Of a DNA stretch of 8,384 nt, positions 1-5,443 are shown piece after piece. The DNA comes from an uncultured Rhodospirillales bacterium. Lineage in GTDB: Bacteria > Pseudomonadota > Alphaproteobacteria > Rhodospirillales > 2-02-FULL-58-16. The first letter of the stretch is position 1; every line of letters begins with the position of its first letter. Location of the stretch: assembly GCA_913053795.1 (NCBI GenBank), contig CAJXGZ010000094.1:1-8384 (forward strand), in the 5' to 3' direction. Position numbers and translations under genes: made by a program. The notes beneath the pieces are model-generated. The model worked only from the letters and a program-made list of their open reading frames with translations, searched no databases and was not told the DNA's origin.

Positions 1-394
1 TTCAGGGCCATCAGGCCCGGCAAGCGCGCGGTGTTGGTGACCACCTTCACCGTGGCCGTACGCTTGGCCTTATACCGGGCGGCGAAGCCGTCGCTGATGA
101 CCAGGGCGACGTTGATGTCGCCAAGGCGCACCGCCTCTTCAACATCCTTGGGCGCCGGCGACACGGCGACCCCTTGTTTTTTCAGAAAAGCGATCAGGCT
201 GGGGCCGTTTTCGGCGCCTTGGCCTCGCCGCCGTCCTTGCCGAGCGCTGACGCCACCAAGGACATCATGACGCCGAGAAGGATCGGCCCGATCAGCGGAT
301 AGATCAGCGCCACCAGCAAGGAGCGCCGGTCGCGCGCGTTGTCCTTGGTCTCCTTGGCGCAAACGATCATCATGCGCCTGAACCAGCCGCCCAT
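1..394 (-). pseudogene. natB: NatB-type ABC transporter permease, partial and frameshifted
   Basis: This is the 5' part of the membrane permease that would partner the ATPase encoded just upstream; the rest lies beyond the window edge. The N-terminus (MGGWFRRMMIVCAKE, then a hydrophobic stretch around ALIYPLIGPILLGVMMSL) fits an ABC-2 permease with its first helix near residues 25-45. Reading from the ATG at 394, the frame stops at 194-196. A second frame carries a convincing continuation from about 218 to position 1 (GAENGPSLIAFLKKQGV, later DINVALVISDGFAARY), which matches the extracellular part of NatB-like permeases. One missing base at about 207-222 would join the two frames. The ATG overlaps the ATPase stop (TGATG), so the genes are translationally coupled. 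A true mutation or a sequencing error would look the same. Family assignment is from memory of NatB sequences and the NatA neighbour. Confidence 0.75.
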
Positions 395-1122
395 CACCAC
401 CCCTCCTCGGCCCCGGTGACGGCCAGGAACATCTCCTCCAGGTCATCCTTGCCGGTTTGCCGGAGAAGCTCCTTGGGCGTTCCCTCGGCGGCCACCTTAC
501 CGCGGGAGATGACGATGATGCGGTCGCAAATGGCCGCCACCTCGCGCATGATGTGGCTGCAGAACAGTACGCAGCGGCCCTCGTCGCGTATGTCGCGGAT
601 CAGGCGGTGGACGGCGCGGGAGCTGGCGATGTCGAGGCCGTTGGTGGGCTCGTCAAGCAACAGGTTGGAGGGGTCGTGAACCAATGCGCGGGCGAGCGCC
701 ACCTTGCGGGTCTGGCCCTTTGAGAACCCCTTGGCCCGGCGGTCGGCGAATTCGCCGATGCCCAGAATCTCCACCAAACGATCGATGCGCTCCTCCAGGT
801 CCTTGCCGCTTAGGCCATGCAGACGGCCATAGTAGCGCACATGCTCGCGCGCGGTGAGCCGGGGATAAAGGCCGCGCGTATCGGGAAGGACGCCGATCCG
901 GCGCTGAACCCGGAGCCGGTCCGCCACGGAGTCGAAGCCGTCCACCCTGGAACTCCCGGAATCGGGACGCATGACCGTGTAGATGATGCGCAGCGCCGTC
1001 GTCTTGCCGGCGCCGTTGGGGCCGAGCAAGCCGGTGACCTGGCCGTCGGGCGCGGTGAAGTCAACGCCGTCCAGCGCCGTCACCGAGTTGAAGGACTTCC
1101 GCAGATTCCTGACCTCAATCAT
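394..1122 (-). CDS. natA: NatA-type ABC transporter ATP-binding protein
   Basis: This 242-residue protein is the cytoplasmic ATPase that would power a NatAB-type exporter; sodium efflux is the classic role of the family, but the substrate here is unproven. Visible motifs are Walker A GPNGAGKT at residues 34-41, an ABC signature in the form FSKGQ at about 133-137, Walker B LLLDEP at 154-159 followed by NGLD, and the H-loop SH ending at His190. The Q-loop region reads GVLPDTRGLYPRLTARE, with Asp where many ABC ATPases have Gln. I recall similar D/S-variant loops in NatA proteins. Length is normal for a stand-alone ABC-2 type ATPase. The start at 1122 gives the expected MIEVRNLRKSF opening and has a GGCGGG-like site upstream. 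Its stop overlaps the permease ATG. It is transcribed divergently from lemA. Confidence 0.93.
   Translation of the reverse strand: MIEVRNLRKSFNSVTALDGVDFTAPDGQVTGLLGPNGAGKTTALRIIYTVMRPDSGSSRVDGFDSVADRLRVQRRIGVLPDTRGLYPRLTAREHVRYYGRLHGLSGKDLEERIDRLVEILGIGEFADRRAKGFSKGQTRKVALARALVHDPSNLLLDEPTNGLDIASSRAVHRLIRDIRDEGRCVLFCSHIMREVAAICDRIIVISRGKVAAEGTPKELLRQTGKDDLEEMFLAVTGAEEGW
400..407 (-). promoter_or_regulatory. Ribosome binding site for the permease gene
   Basis: On the minus strand this reads AGGAGGGG and lies 5 nt before the ATG at 394, inside the last codons of the ATPase gene. It decides the permease start: the two in-frame GTG codons at 400 and 397 are too close to it. The arrangement supports coupled translation of the two genes. 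Confidence 0.7.
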
Positions 1123-1149
1123 CTTGCGCCCGCCAACAATTCATAGGCC

Positions 1150-1158
1150 CTTATAACA
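1150..1158 (-). promoter_or_regulatory. Possible extended -10 promoter for natAB
   Basis: On the minus strand these bases read TGTTATAAG, an extended -10 (TGn) followed by TATAAG, five of six matches to TATAAT. It lies about 28 nt upstream of the ATPase ATG. No good -35 is present at 17 bp, which an extended -10 can tolerate. It overlaps the region that would serve as -35 for a promoter running the other way towards lemA. Confidence 0.3.
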
Positions 1159-1170
1159 TTGCGCGAAAAA

Positions 1171-1179
1171 TGGCATAAT
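1171..1179 (+). promoter_or_regulatory. Possible extended -10 promoter for lemA
   Basis: The sequence TGGCATAAT is an extended -10 with five of six matches. TTATAA sits 17 bp upstream at 1151-1156 as a weak -35. Transcription would begin around 1186, immediately before the 266-bp inverted-repeat element, which would then form most of the lemA mRNA leader. No better promoter was seen between the element and the gene. This rests on pattern matching only. Confidence 0.35.
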
Positions 1180-1190
1180 GCTTCTTTTTC

Positions 1191-1456
1191 AGTGGATAAA
1201 ATCTAGCATATGACGCCCATACGATCCCATATCCCGGTTTCTCGGAAGGAGAGCGCCCGCAGGCGATGCCTAAGCATCGCCTAAGGGTGCTCGACGCTCC
1301 GAGAAGCCGGGATATGGGACCCGAAGGGCGGCTTCCCAAGCCCGCCGGACGCGTTGCCCGATGCTTGTGATGTCCAGCATCAGCGCGCATCGAGCGCCTT
1401 TCCGGACAAACTTGGGAAGCCGTCGTATGGGCGCCATATGCTAGATTCTATCCACT
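1191..1456. repeat. 266-bp nested inverted-repeat (fold-back, MITE-like) element
   Basis: The outer arms 1191-1224 and 1423-1456 are inverted repeats matching at 32 of 34 positions (outer end AGTGGATA). Inside are two further stem-loops. Arm 1 pairs 1225-1246 with 1298-1319 (21 of 22, the odd pair being G-U in plus-strand RNA). It encloses a 7/8 stem (1251-1258 with 1285-1292) and a perfect 9-bp hairpin (1261-1269 with 1274-1282, loop CTAA). Arm 2 pairs 1329-1340 with 1411-1422 perfectly over 12 bp, with weaker pairing inside (CCGGA 1345-1349 with 1401-1405, CGATGC 1359-1364 with 1387-1392). The arms abut the outer stem almost without gaps, giving a three-way junction. No convincing coding capacity and no clear target-site duplication were seen. 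It could be a non-autonomous mobile element or a structured leader RNA; the pairing is certain, its role is not. Confidence 0.85.
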
Positions 1457-1464
1457 AACTTGGC

Positions 1465-1469
1465 GGAGG
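1465..1469 (+). promoter_or_regulatory. lemA ribosome binding site next to the fold-back stem
   Basis: GGAGG lies 9 nt before the lemA ATG and only 8 nt after the last base of the outer stem of the 266-bp element. If the element is transcribed, ribosome loading occurs at the foot of a long duplex, so folding could affect lemA translation. The regulatory role is inference. Confidence 0.65.
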
Positions 1470-1478
1470 CATTGCCGG

Positions 1479-2036
1479 ATGAGCGGTACTTTTATTATCT
1501 CAGGGCTGATCGCGGCCTCGGTTGTGTGGGCCATCGCCCTCTACAACAGGCTGGTCCGCAAGAAGAACATGGTCGAGGAAGGCTGGAGCGGCATTGACGT
1601 TCAGCTCAAGCGCCGGAGCAACCTGATCCCCAACCTGGTGGAGACCGTCAAGGGCTACAAGGTCCACGAAAAAGACGTGCTGGAAAACGTCACGACCCTT
1701 CGCGCCCAATCCATGAACGCCGAAAAGCCCGGAGAAAAAGGCGCCGCCGAGGGCCTGCTGGGCGCCGCTCTGGGCAGGTTGTTCGCCGTCGCCGAGAACT
1801 ATCCCGACCTCAAGGCCAGCCAGAACTTCATCGAATTGCAGGACTCATTGAGAGAGGTGGAGGACCAAATCCAACTTGCCCGGCGCTATTACAACGGCGC
1901 CGTCAGGGACCTGAACATCCTGGTCGAATCCTTCCCCAGCAACATTATCGCCAATATGTTCAAGTTCATCGAGGCCGAATTCTTCGAACTGGAGGACCCG
2001 GACGAGTGCGCCGTCCCGGGCGTATCCTTCGATTGA
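1479..2036 (+). CDS. lemA: LemA family membrane-anchored protein
   Basis: This 185-residue protein has the normal length and layout of the LemA family. A single N-terminal membrane helix (about residues 4-22) is followed by the conserved start of the soluble domain (YNRLVRKKNMVEEGWSGIDV, then QLKRRSNLIPNLVETVKGY). A long helical region ends in QLARRYYNGAVRDLN and FPSNIIANMF, all family hallmarks. Most of the protein is expected to sit on the outer face of the cytoplasmic membrane. Its biochemical function is not settled in the literature; in several bacteria it lies beside DUF2207 or TPM-domain genes, as here. The start is supported by GGAGG 9 nt upstream. The stop codon overlaps the next start by one base (TGATG), so the two genes form an operon with coupled translation. 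Confidence 0.95.
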   Translation: MSGTFIISGLIAASVVWAIALYNRLVRKKNMVEEGWSGIDVQLKRRSNLIPNLVETVKGYKVHEKDVLENVTTLRAQSMNAEKPGEKGAAEGLLGAALGRLFAVAENYPDLKASQNFIELQDSLREVEDQIQLARRYYNGAVRDLNILVESFPSNIIANMFKFIEAEFFELEDPDECAVPGVSFD

Positions 2037-3964
2037 TGATGCGCCGCCTCGCCCCTCTCGCCCTGGCCGCCCTGGCCGCCGTGGTGTTGGCGGCGCCGTT
2101 CCCGGCCAGCGCCGCGGAGAGAATCCTCGACTTCACCAGCCGCATCGCCATTCAGCCCGACGCCACGGTCATCATCACCGAAACCATCAAGATTCAAGCC
2201 GCCGGCGCCAAGATCAAGCACGGCATTTACCGCGACTTTCCGACCACCTACAAGGACCGCTTCGGCAATACGGTGCGGGTCGGCTTCCAGGTGCTGGAGA
2301 CCTTGCGCGACGGCCGCCGCGAAGACCGATTCATCAAGGCCATCGACAAAGGCAAGCGGGTCTACCTGGGCAAAAAGAACGTGACCCTCAAGCCGGGCGT
2401 CTACATCTACACCCTCAAGTACGCCACCAGGCGCCAAATCGGATATTTCGACAAATTCGACGAGATATACTGGAACGTCACCGGCGACGGATGGGCCTTC
2501 CCCATCGTGCGCGCCAAGGCCGTCGTCGAGCTTCCCCCCGGCGCCTATGTGGTCCAGCAAGCAGCCTACACCGGACGCCGGGGCGAAAAGGGCCAAAACT
2601 TCATGGCCGGCGCCGACGCCGCCGGCAACACGACCTTCGTCACCACCGCCCCCCTTTCCCCCGGCCAGGGCCTGACCATCGCCGTCGCCTGGCCCAAGGG
2701 CATGGTGGCCGAGCCCAGCGCCGCCATGAAGCTAAGATTTATGCTTCGCGACAACCTCACCGCCATTACCGGCCTGGCCGGGCTGTTGTTCGTCTTGGCC
2801 TATTATCTCTACGCCTGGGACAAGGTCGGCCGCGACCCCAAGGGCGGCCCCGTCGTTCCCCTGTATAAGCCGCCCGAGGGCTTTTCCCCGGCGGCGGCCC
2901 GCTTCGTGCTTGAGATGGGCTTCGATGATAAGGCCTTCGCCGCGGCCATCGTCTCGATGGCGGTGAAGGGGTTCCTGACCATTGAAGAGGACGACGGGAC
3001 CTACGCCCTGAGAGCCACCGGCGCCCACCAGTCCGTCCTGACGCCCGGCGAGCGGGCGCTGGCCGTCAAGCTGATGCCCTCCAGCGGCTCCATCGAGTTG
3101 AAGAACGCCAACCACACGCGCATCGGCGGCGCCAAAAAGGCCCTGAAGAAATCCCTGGAGCGGGAGTTCGAAAAAATCCACTTCAAAACCAATTCCAAAT
3201 ACCTGATCCCGGGCGGCATTTTGACGGCGGCGGCGGCGGTCGCCGTGGCGCTGTCCGCGCCCGACATGGAAAGCAAGGCCGCCGCCGGCTTTGCCGCCTT
3301 TTGGCTTACCATATGGACGGCGGGGTGCCTCATGCTATTTCTGAAAGCCTACAATAAATGGAAAGAAGTGTTGTCCGGCGCGCCCAGGGAAATTCCGGCG
3401 GCCATTTTCATGACCTTGTTCGTCTTGCCTTTTTTCGCCGGCGAGGTCATGGGGCTGTTTTTCCTGGCCCAGGCCACGTCCATGCTGGCCGCCCTCTTCC
3501 TGGCGTTCATCGCCCTTATGTTCCCGGTGTTTTACAATCTGCTGAAGGCGCCGACCATATCCGGGCGCAAGGTCATGGACCAAATCGAGGGCTTCAAGAT
3601 GTACATGTCGGTGGCCGAAAAAGACCGCCTCAACATGCTGCATCCCCCAGAGGACGCTCTTGGGGAAACGCCGGAGCTATTTGAAAAGATCCTTCCTTTC
3701 GCCCTGGCGCTGGGCGTCGAGCAGCAATGGAGCGAACGCTTCGCCGCGGCCTTTTCACGGCTGGGCGAGGACGGCTACCGCCCCGCCTGGTACGGCGGAA
3801 GCGGCTGGCGCAGCCACGGCGCCGGCGGCATGGCCGGCAACCTGTCCGGGGGCTTCGCCAGCGCCCTGGGAACGGCGTCTTCGCCGCCCGGCGGCGGCTC
3901 CGGCGGCGGCGCCGGCGGCGGCGGGGGAGGAGGAGGAGGAGGAGGAGGAGGAGGAGGATGGTGA
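2036..3964 (+). CDS. DUF2207 domain membrane protein with poly-glycine tail
   Basis: The product is 642 residues from the ATG overlapping the lemA stop; a second ATG follows at once and an upstream in-frame start at 2006 lies inside lemA and is less likely. A signal peptide (about 1-26, ending PFPASA) precedes an exported beta-rich DUF2207 domain (about 27-238; GIYRDFP motif). Next come a membrane helix near 240-262, the characteristic VGRDPKGGPVVPLYKPPEGFSP-type linker (given in part), and a winged-helix-like segment with AAAIVSMAVKGFLTIEE. Four more likely helices lie near 388-405, 413-437, 452-476 and 480-505. The C-terminal part has GFKMYMSVAEKDRLN and ends in a Ser/Gly-rich tail finishing GGGW. 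Function is unknown; the family pairs with LemA. No ribosome site is visible, consistent with coupling. The tail is encoded by a triplet repeat. Confidence 0.9.
   Translation: MMRRLAPLALAALAAVVLAAPFPASAAERILDFTSRIAIQPDATVIITETIKIQAAGAKIKHGIYRDFPTTYKDRFGNTVRVGFQVLETLRDGRREDRFIKAIDKGKRVYLGKKNVTLKPGVYIYTLKYATRRQIGYFDKFDEIYWNVTGDGWAFPIVRAKAVVELPPGAYVVQQAAYTGRRGEKGQNFMAGADAAGNTTFVTTAPLSPGQGLTIAVAWPKGMVAEPSAAMKLRFMLRDNLTAITGLAGLLFVLAYYLYAWDKVGRDPKGGPVVPLYKPPEGFSPAAARFVLEMGFDDKAFAAAIVSMAVKGFLTIEEDDGTYALRATGAHQSVLTPGERALAVKLMPSSGSIELKNANHTRIGGAKKALKKSLEREFEKIHFKTNSKYLIPGGILTAAAAVAVALSAPDMESKAAAGFAAFWLTIWTAGCLMLFLKAYNKWKEVLSGAPREIPAAIFMTLFVLPFFAGEVMGLFFLAQATSMLAALFLAFIALMFPVFYNLLKAPTISGRKVMDQIEGFKMYMSVAEKDRLNMLHPPEDALGETPELFEKILPFALALGVEQQWSERFAAAFSRLGEDGYRPAWYGGSGWRSHGAGGMAGNLSGGFASALGTASSPPGGGSGGGAGGGGGGGGGGGGGGGW
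3926..3958 (+). repeat. (GGA)11 triplet microsatellite coding poly-glycine
   Basis: Eleven consecutive in-frame GGA codons close the DUF2207 gene just before TGG-TGA. Upstream glycines use mainly GGC. Slippage would change tail length by whole glycines without breaking the frame. Confidence 0.9.
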
Positions 3965-3999
3965 GTTAGCGGGGAATATACTCAGGAGGGCGCGGAGGC
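3956..3999 (+). repeat. 44-bp direct repeat, left copy
   Basis: This copy starts at the last codons of the DUF2207 gene (GGA-TGG-TGA) and runs 35 bp past the stop. It matches 4987-5030 at 39 of 44 positions. A GC-rich hairpin follows at 3990-4003 (GCGCG / CGCGC, loop GAGG). Together with the right copy it brackets a single lower-GC gene in the opposite orientation. Confidence 0.85.
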
Positions 4000-4009
4000 G
4001 CGCATCGGG

Positions 4010-4900
4010 TCAAACCGCGCAACCGCTTCCTCCACCCCCGCCTTGCCGAGGACGCATGAGCAACCCCTGATCCAAAAGGACTTCATGAACGTTCTGTCGC
4101 CACCCTTTCGCTGAAGAAAATTTTGACGATAAAATCAGATCGGCGGGAGCCTTTTCCCACGAATCACCTTTGACTGCATCAAAAAACAACGCCGTCTCAA
4201 TGTATTTTTCCGGATACCAAAAGCCGTTTGCGACTTTAGCCAACTTCATGATGCTTTCCGAATTTCGCCCATTGGACGCCGCCATTTCAATAAGGCCGAG
4301 CATCGCGGAACCATGATTACAGTCTTGAAAAAAGGCCGAGTTGCCACAACAAGGGCGAAATATGTTTTCTGCAATACGACGAGCAAGGGACGACTGCTCG
4401 GGCGATAGGGATAAGGTTTCCACCTTGTTGAAATAGGCTGCGCCGTTATTCTCTCGTCCAAGCGTCCAGCCGCCCGTACTTGCAAAATTCGGCAAGTCGT
4501 CGCCAATGATCGGGCTCTCATCGTTGAACGCTGTTTTTGTCGCCAACCCAATGGGCCATAGTAAATTAAGATTGAAGGGAGCATTCTCGATCGAAAGAAT
4601 CAGCTCTTGTTGTTTTCCCTCCAACACAAGCGATACCCATTCGGGAATAGGGCCGCGGTCCTTGTGAGCCTCCAGAATTTTCCCAGGATCAATGACCCCG
4701 GCTTCCACCAGCTTGGCGACCGGCTTCGCAAGATCAAGGCCGGTTGGAAGCGGCTTGGATGGCAGAACTGAATTCACCGCCCGCCGTAACGCGATGCCTT
4801 CAAAGTAGGCTTTCAATTTCGGGGTCGCCAATCCCAGCCCATAAGCCCCTCCAAGAGCCGTCACCCAGCTTAAAACACGCCGTCTCGTTACTTTTTCCAT
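4010..4900 (-). CDS. Uncharacterised exported protein with RPCCGN/DCNHG cysteine-histidine motif
   Basis: The product is 296 residues from the ATG at 4900; a TTG at 4963 would add 21 residues, but neither start has a strong ribosome site. The N-terminus (KVTRRRVLSWVTALGGAYGLGL) looks like a twin-arginine or membrane-anchor signal. The most conserved-looking segment is FRPCCGNSAF then FQDCNHGSAMLGLIEMA, with Cys184, Cys185, Cys194 and His196 plausible as metal or redox ligands. It ends in a Gly-rich tail with Cys294 (GGGGGSGC). I recall uncharacterised bacterial proteins with a similar RPCCGN...DCNHG motif but cannot verify this, and I assign no function. GC content is visibly lower (around half) than the flanking genes, and the gene sits alone, reversed, between two 44-bp direct repeats. 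Both suggest acquisition by transfer. Confidence 0.75.
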   Translation of the reverse strand: MEKVTRRRVLSWVTALGGAYGLGLATPKLKAYFEGIALRRAVNSVLPSKPLPTGLDLAKPVAKLVEAGVIDPGKILEAHKDRGPIPEWVSLVLEGKQQELILSIENAPFNLNLLWPIGLATKTAFNDESPIIGDDLPNFASTGGWTLGRENNGAAYFNKVETLSLSPEQSSLARRIAENIFRPCCGNSAFFQDCNHGSAMLGLIEMAASNGRNSESIMKLAKVANGFWYPEKYIETALFFDAVKGDSWEKAPADLILSSKFSSAKGWRQNVHEVLLDQGLLMRPRQGGGGGSGCAV

Positions 4901-4986
4901 CCGAAAATTTCCATTTAAACCATTATTAGAGTCGATTCTGGCAAAATGATTGCTCGAAGACAACCGCCCTAGCCTTTGGCGGCGGC

Positions 4987-5030
4987 GGATGGTGAGTTAG
5001 CGGCGATTAAACTCAGGAGGACGCGCAGGC
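4987..5030 (+). repeat. 44-bp direct repeat, right copy
   Basis: This second copy of the repeat at 3956-3999 has five mismatches. Like the left copy it encodes GGA-TGG-TGA, and the bases just before it (4975-4986) read as Phe-Gly-Gly-Gly in the same frame. It therefore resembles the tail of a glycine-rich protein gene with no gene attached. It could be a duplicated 3' end made when the intervening gene inserted, or a relic of a second tail-bearing gene. Confidence 0.85.
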
Positions 5031-5039
5031 AGGCGTCCT
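5018..5039 (+). terminator. Possible hairpin terminator at the right direct repeat
   Basis: AGGACGC (5018-5024) pairs perfectly with GCGTCCT (5033-5039) around an 8-nt loop. Only a short T-rich stretch (TTTGCGGTT) follows, so it is a weak intrinsic terminator at best. A different hairpin occupies the same place in the left repeat copy. Confidence 0.3.
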
Positions 5040-5096
5040 TTGCGGTTAATCCTTCACTTTTCACCGCCGCGCGTAATCTTCGCCGAGCAGAGGGCT

Positions 5097-5126
5097 TGAC
5101 CCTCGGGGGGGATGTCTTGATAAAAT
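5097..5126 (+). promoter_or_regulatory. Possible promoter for the small membrane protein gene
   Basis: TTGACC at 5097-5102 is a good -35 (five of six). Either GATAAA at 17 bp spacing (four of six) or TAAAAT at 19 bp spacing (five of six) could be the -10. It precedes the likely start codon by about 30 nt. A 5-bp hairpin (GAGGG / CCCTC) overlaps the -35. Confidence 0.45.
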
Positions 5127-5156
5127 ATGGAGCGATTCTTGGGAGGCGGCGGCGTG

Positions 5157-5399
5157 ATGTATAATTTGTTTCAGACGCAAGGGTGGGTTCAGTTGGCCGC
5201 TGTGCTGGGCGTCGTGGTTGGCTTGGGGGCTATTTTAGTGCCCTATGTTCTGTGGGGGGGAGACGACCTTTTCACCGTCATCATCATCGGACTTGGCGGC
5301 GCCTATCTGGCGACGCGCAGCGCCTTGTGGGCCATCCGCAACCACACGGTGGAGCGCCGCAAGGGACCAAGAAGAACCGGCAATAGAAGGCGGGAATAA
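5157..5399 (+). CDS. Small two-helix membrane protein, unknown function
   Basis: This predicted 80-residue protein has two membrane helices (about residues 11-33 and 38-60) joined by a tight WGGDD turn, and a strongly basic C-terminal tail (RNHTVERRKG, then PRRTGNRRRE). The charge distribution predicts the tail in the cytoplasm, with the N-terminus on the same side. The start at 5157 is chosen because GGGAGG at 5141-5146 sits 10 nt before it; a GTG at 5154 is an alternative. An in-frame ATG at 5127 would put the ribosome site inside the gene and overlap the promoter. I recognise no family. The gene has a plausible promoter of its own and converges on the Sel1-repeat gene with a 44-bp gap. Confidence 0.7.
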   Translation: MYNLFQTQGWVQLAAVLGVVVGLGAILVPYVLWGGDDLFTVIIIGLGGAYLATRSALWAIRNHTVERRKGPRRTGNRRRE

Positions 5400-5413
5400 C
5401 GCAAACCGTCTGT

Positions 5414-5441
5414 TCTCTGATCTCTGATCTCAGATCTCTGA
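5414..5441 (+). repeat. Four tandem 7-bp repeats (TCTCTGA)
   Basis: The unit TCTCTGA occurs four times in direct succession, the third copy as TCTCAGA. The single change creates a small palindrome (TCTGA-TC-TCAGA). The array fills most of the 44-bp gap between the convergent stops at 5399 and 5444. No convincing terminator with a T-run was found there. Confidence 0.8.
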
Positions 5442-5443
5442 CC

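Noticed and set aside
203..222. Programmed ribosomal frameshift in the permease gene
   Set aside because: The frame-zero codons there (CCG AAA ACG) do not form a standard X-XXY-YYZ slippery site, and NatB genes are not known to use frameshifting.
1151..1390. 79-codon minus-strand open frame inside the fold-back element
   Set aside because: It runs through the paired stems, has a composition typical of chance arginine/serine-rich frames and shows no family motif.
1186..1460. Target-site duplication flanking the fold-back element
   Set aside because: The bases just outside the arms (ending TTTTTC on the left, starting AACTTG on the right) show no convincing direct repeat, so insertion cannot be proven from this window.
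1889..2596. 235-codon minus-strand frame opposite lemA and DUF2207
   Set aside because: It is a shadow of two confidently identified genes in GC-rich DNA, with no recognisable domain or ribosome site.
3660..4070. Plus-strand frame with a poly-glutamate run
   Set aside because: The run is the (GGA)n tract read one base out of frame (GAG codons); the glycine frame belongs to the DUF2207 gene.
4901..4963. TTG start adding 21 residues to the CC/DCNHG protein
   Set aside because: A TTG start without a strong ribosome site is less likely than the ATG at 4900, which places the RR motif near the N-terminus; it is not fully excluded.
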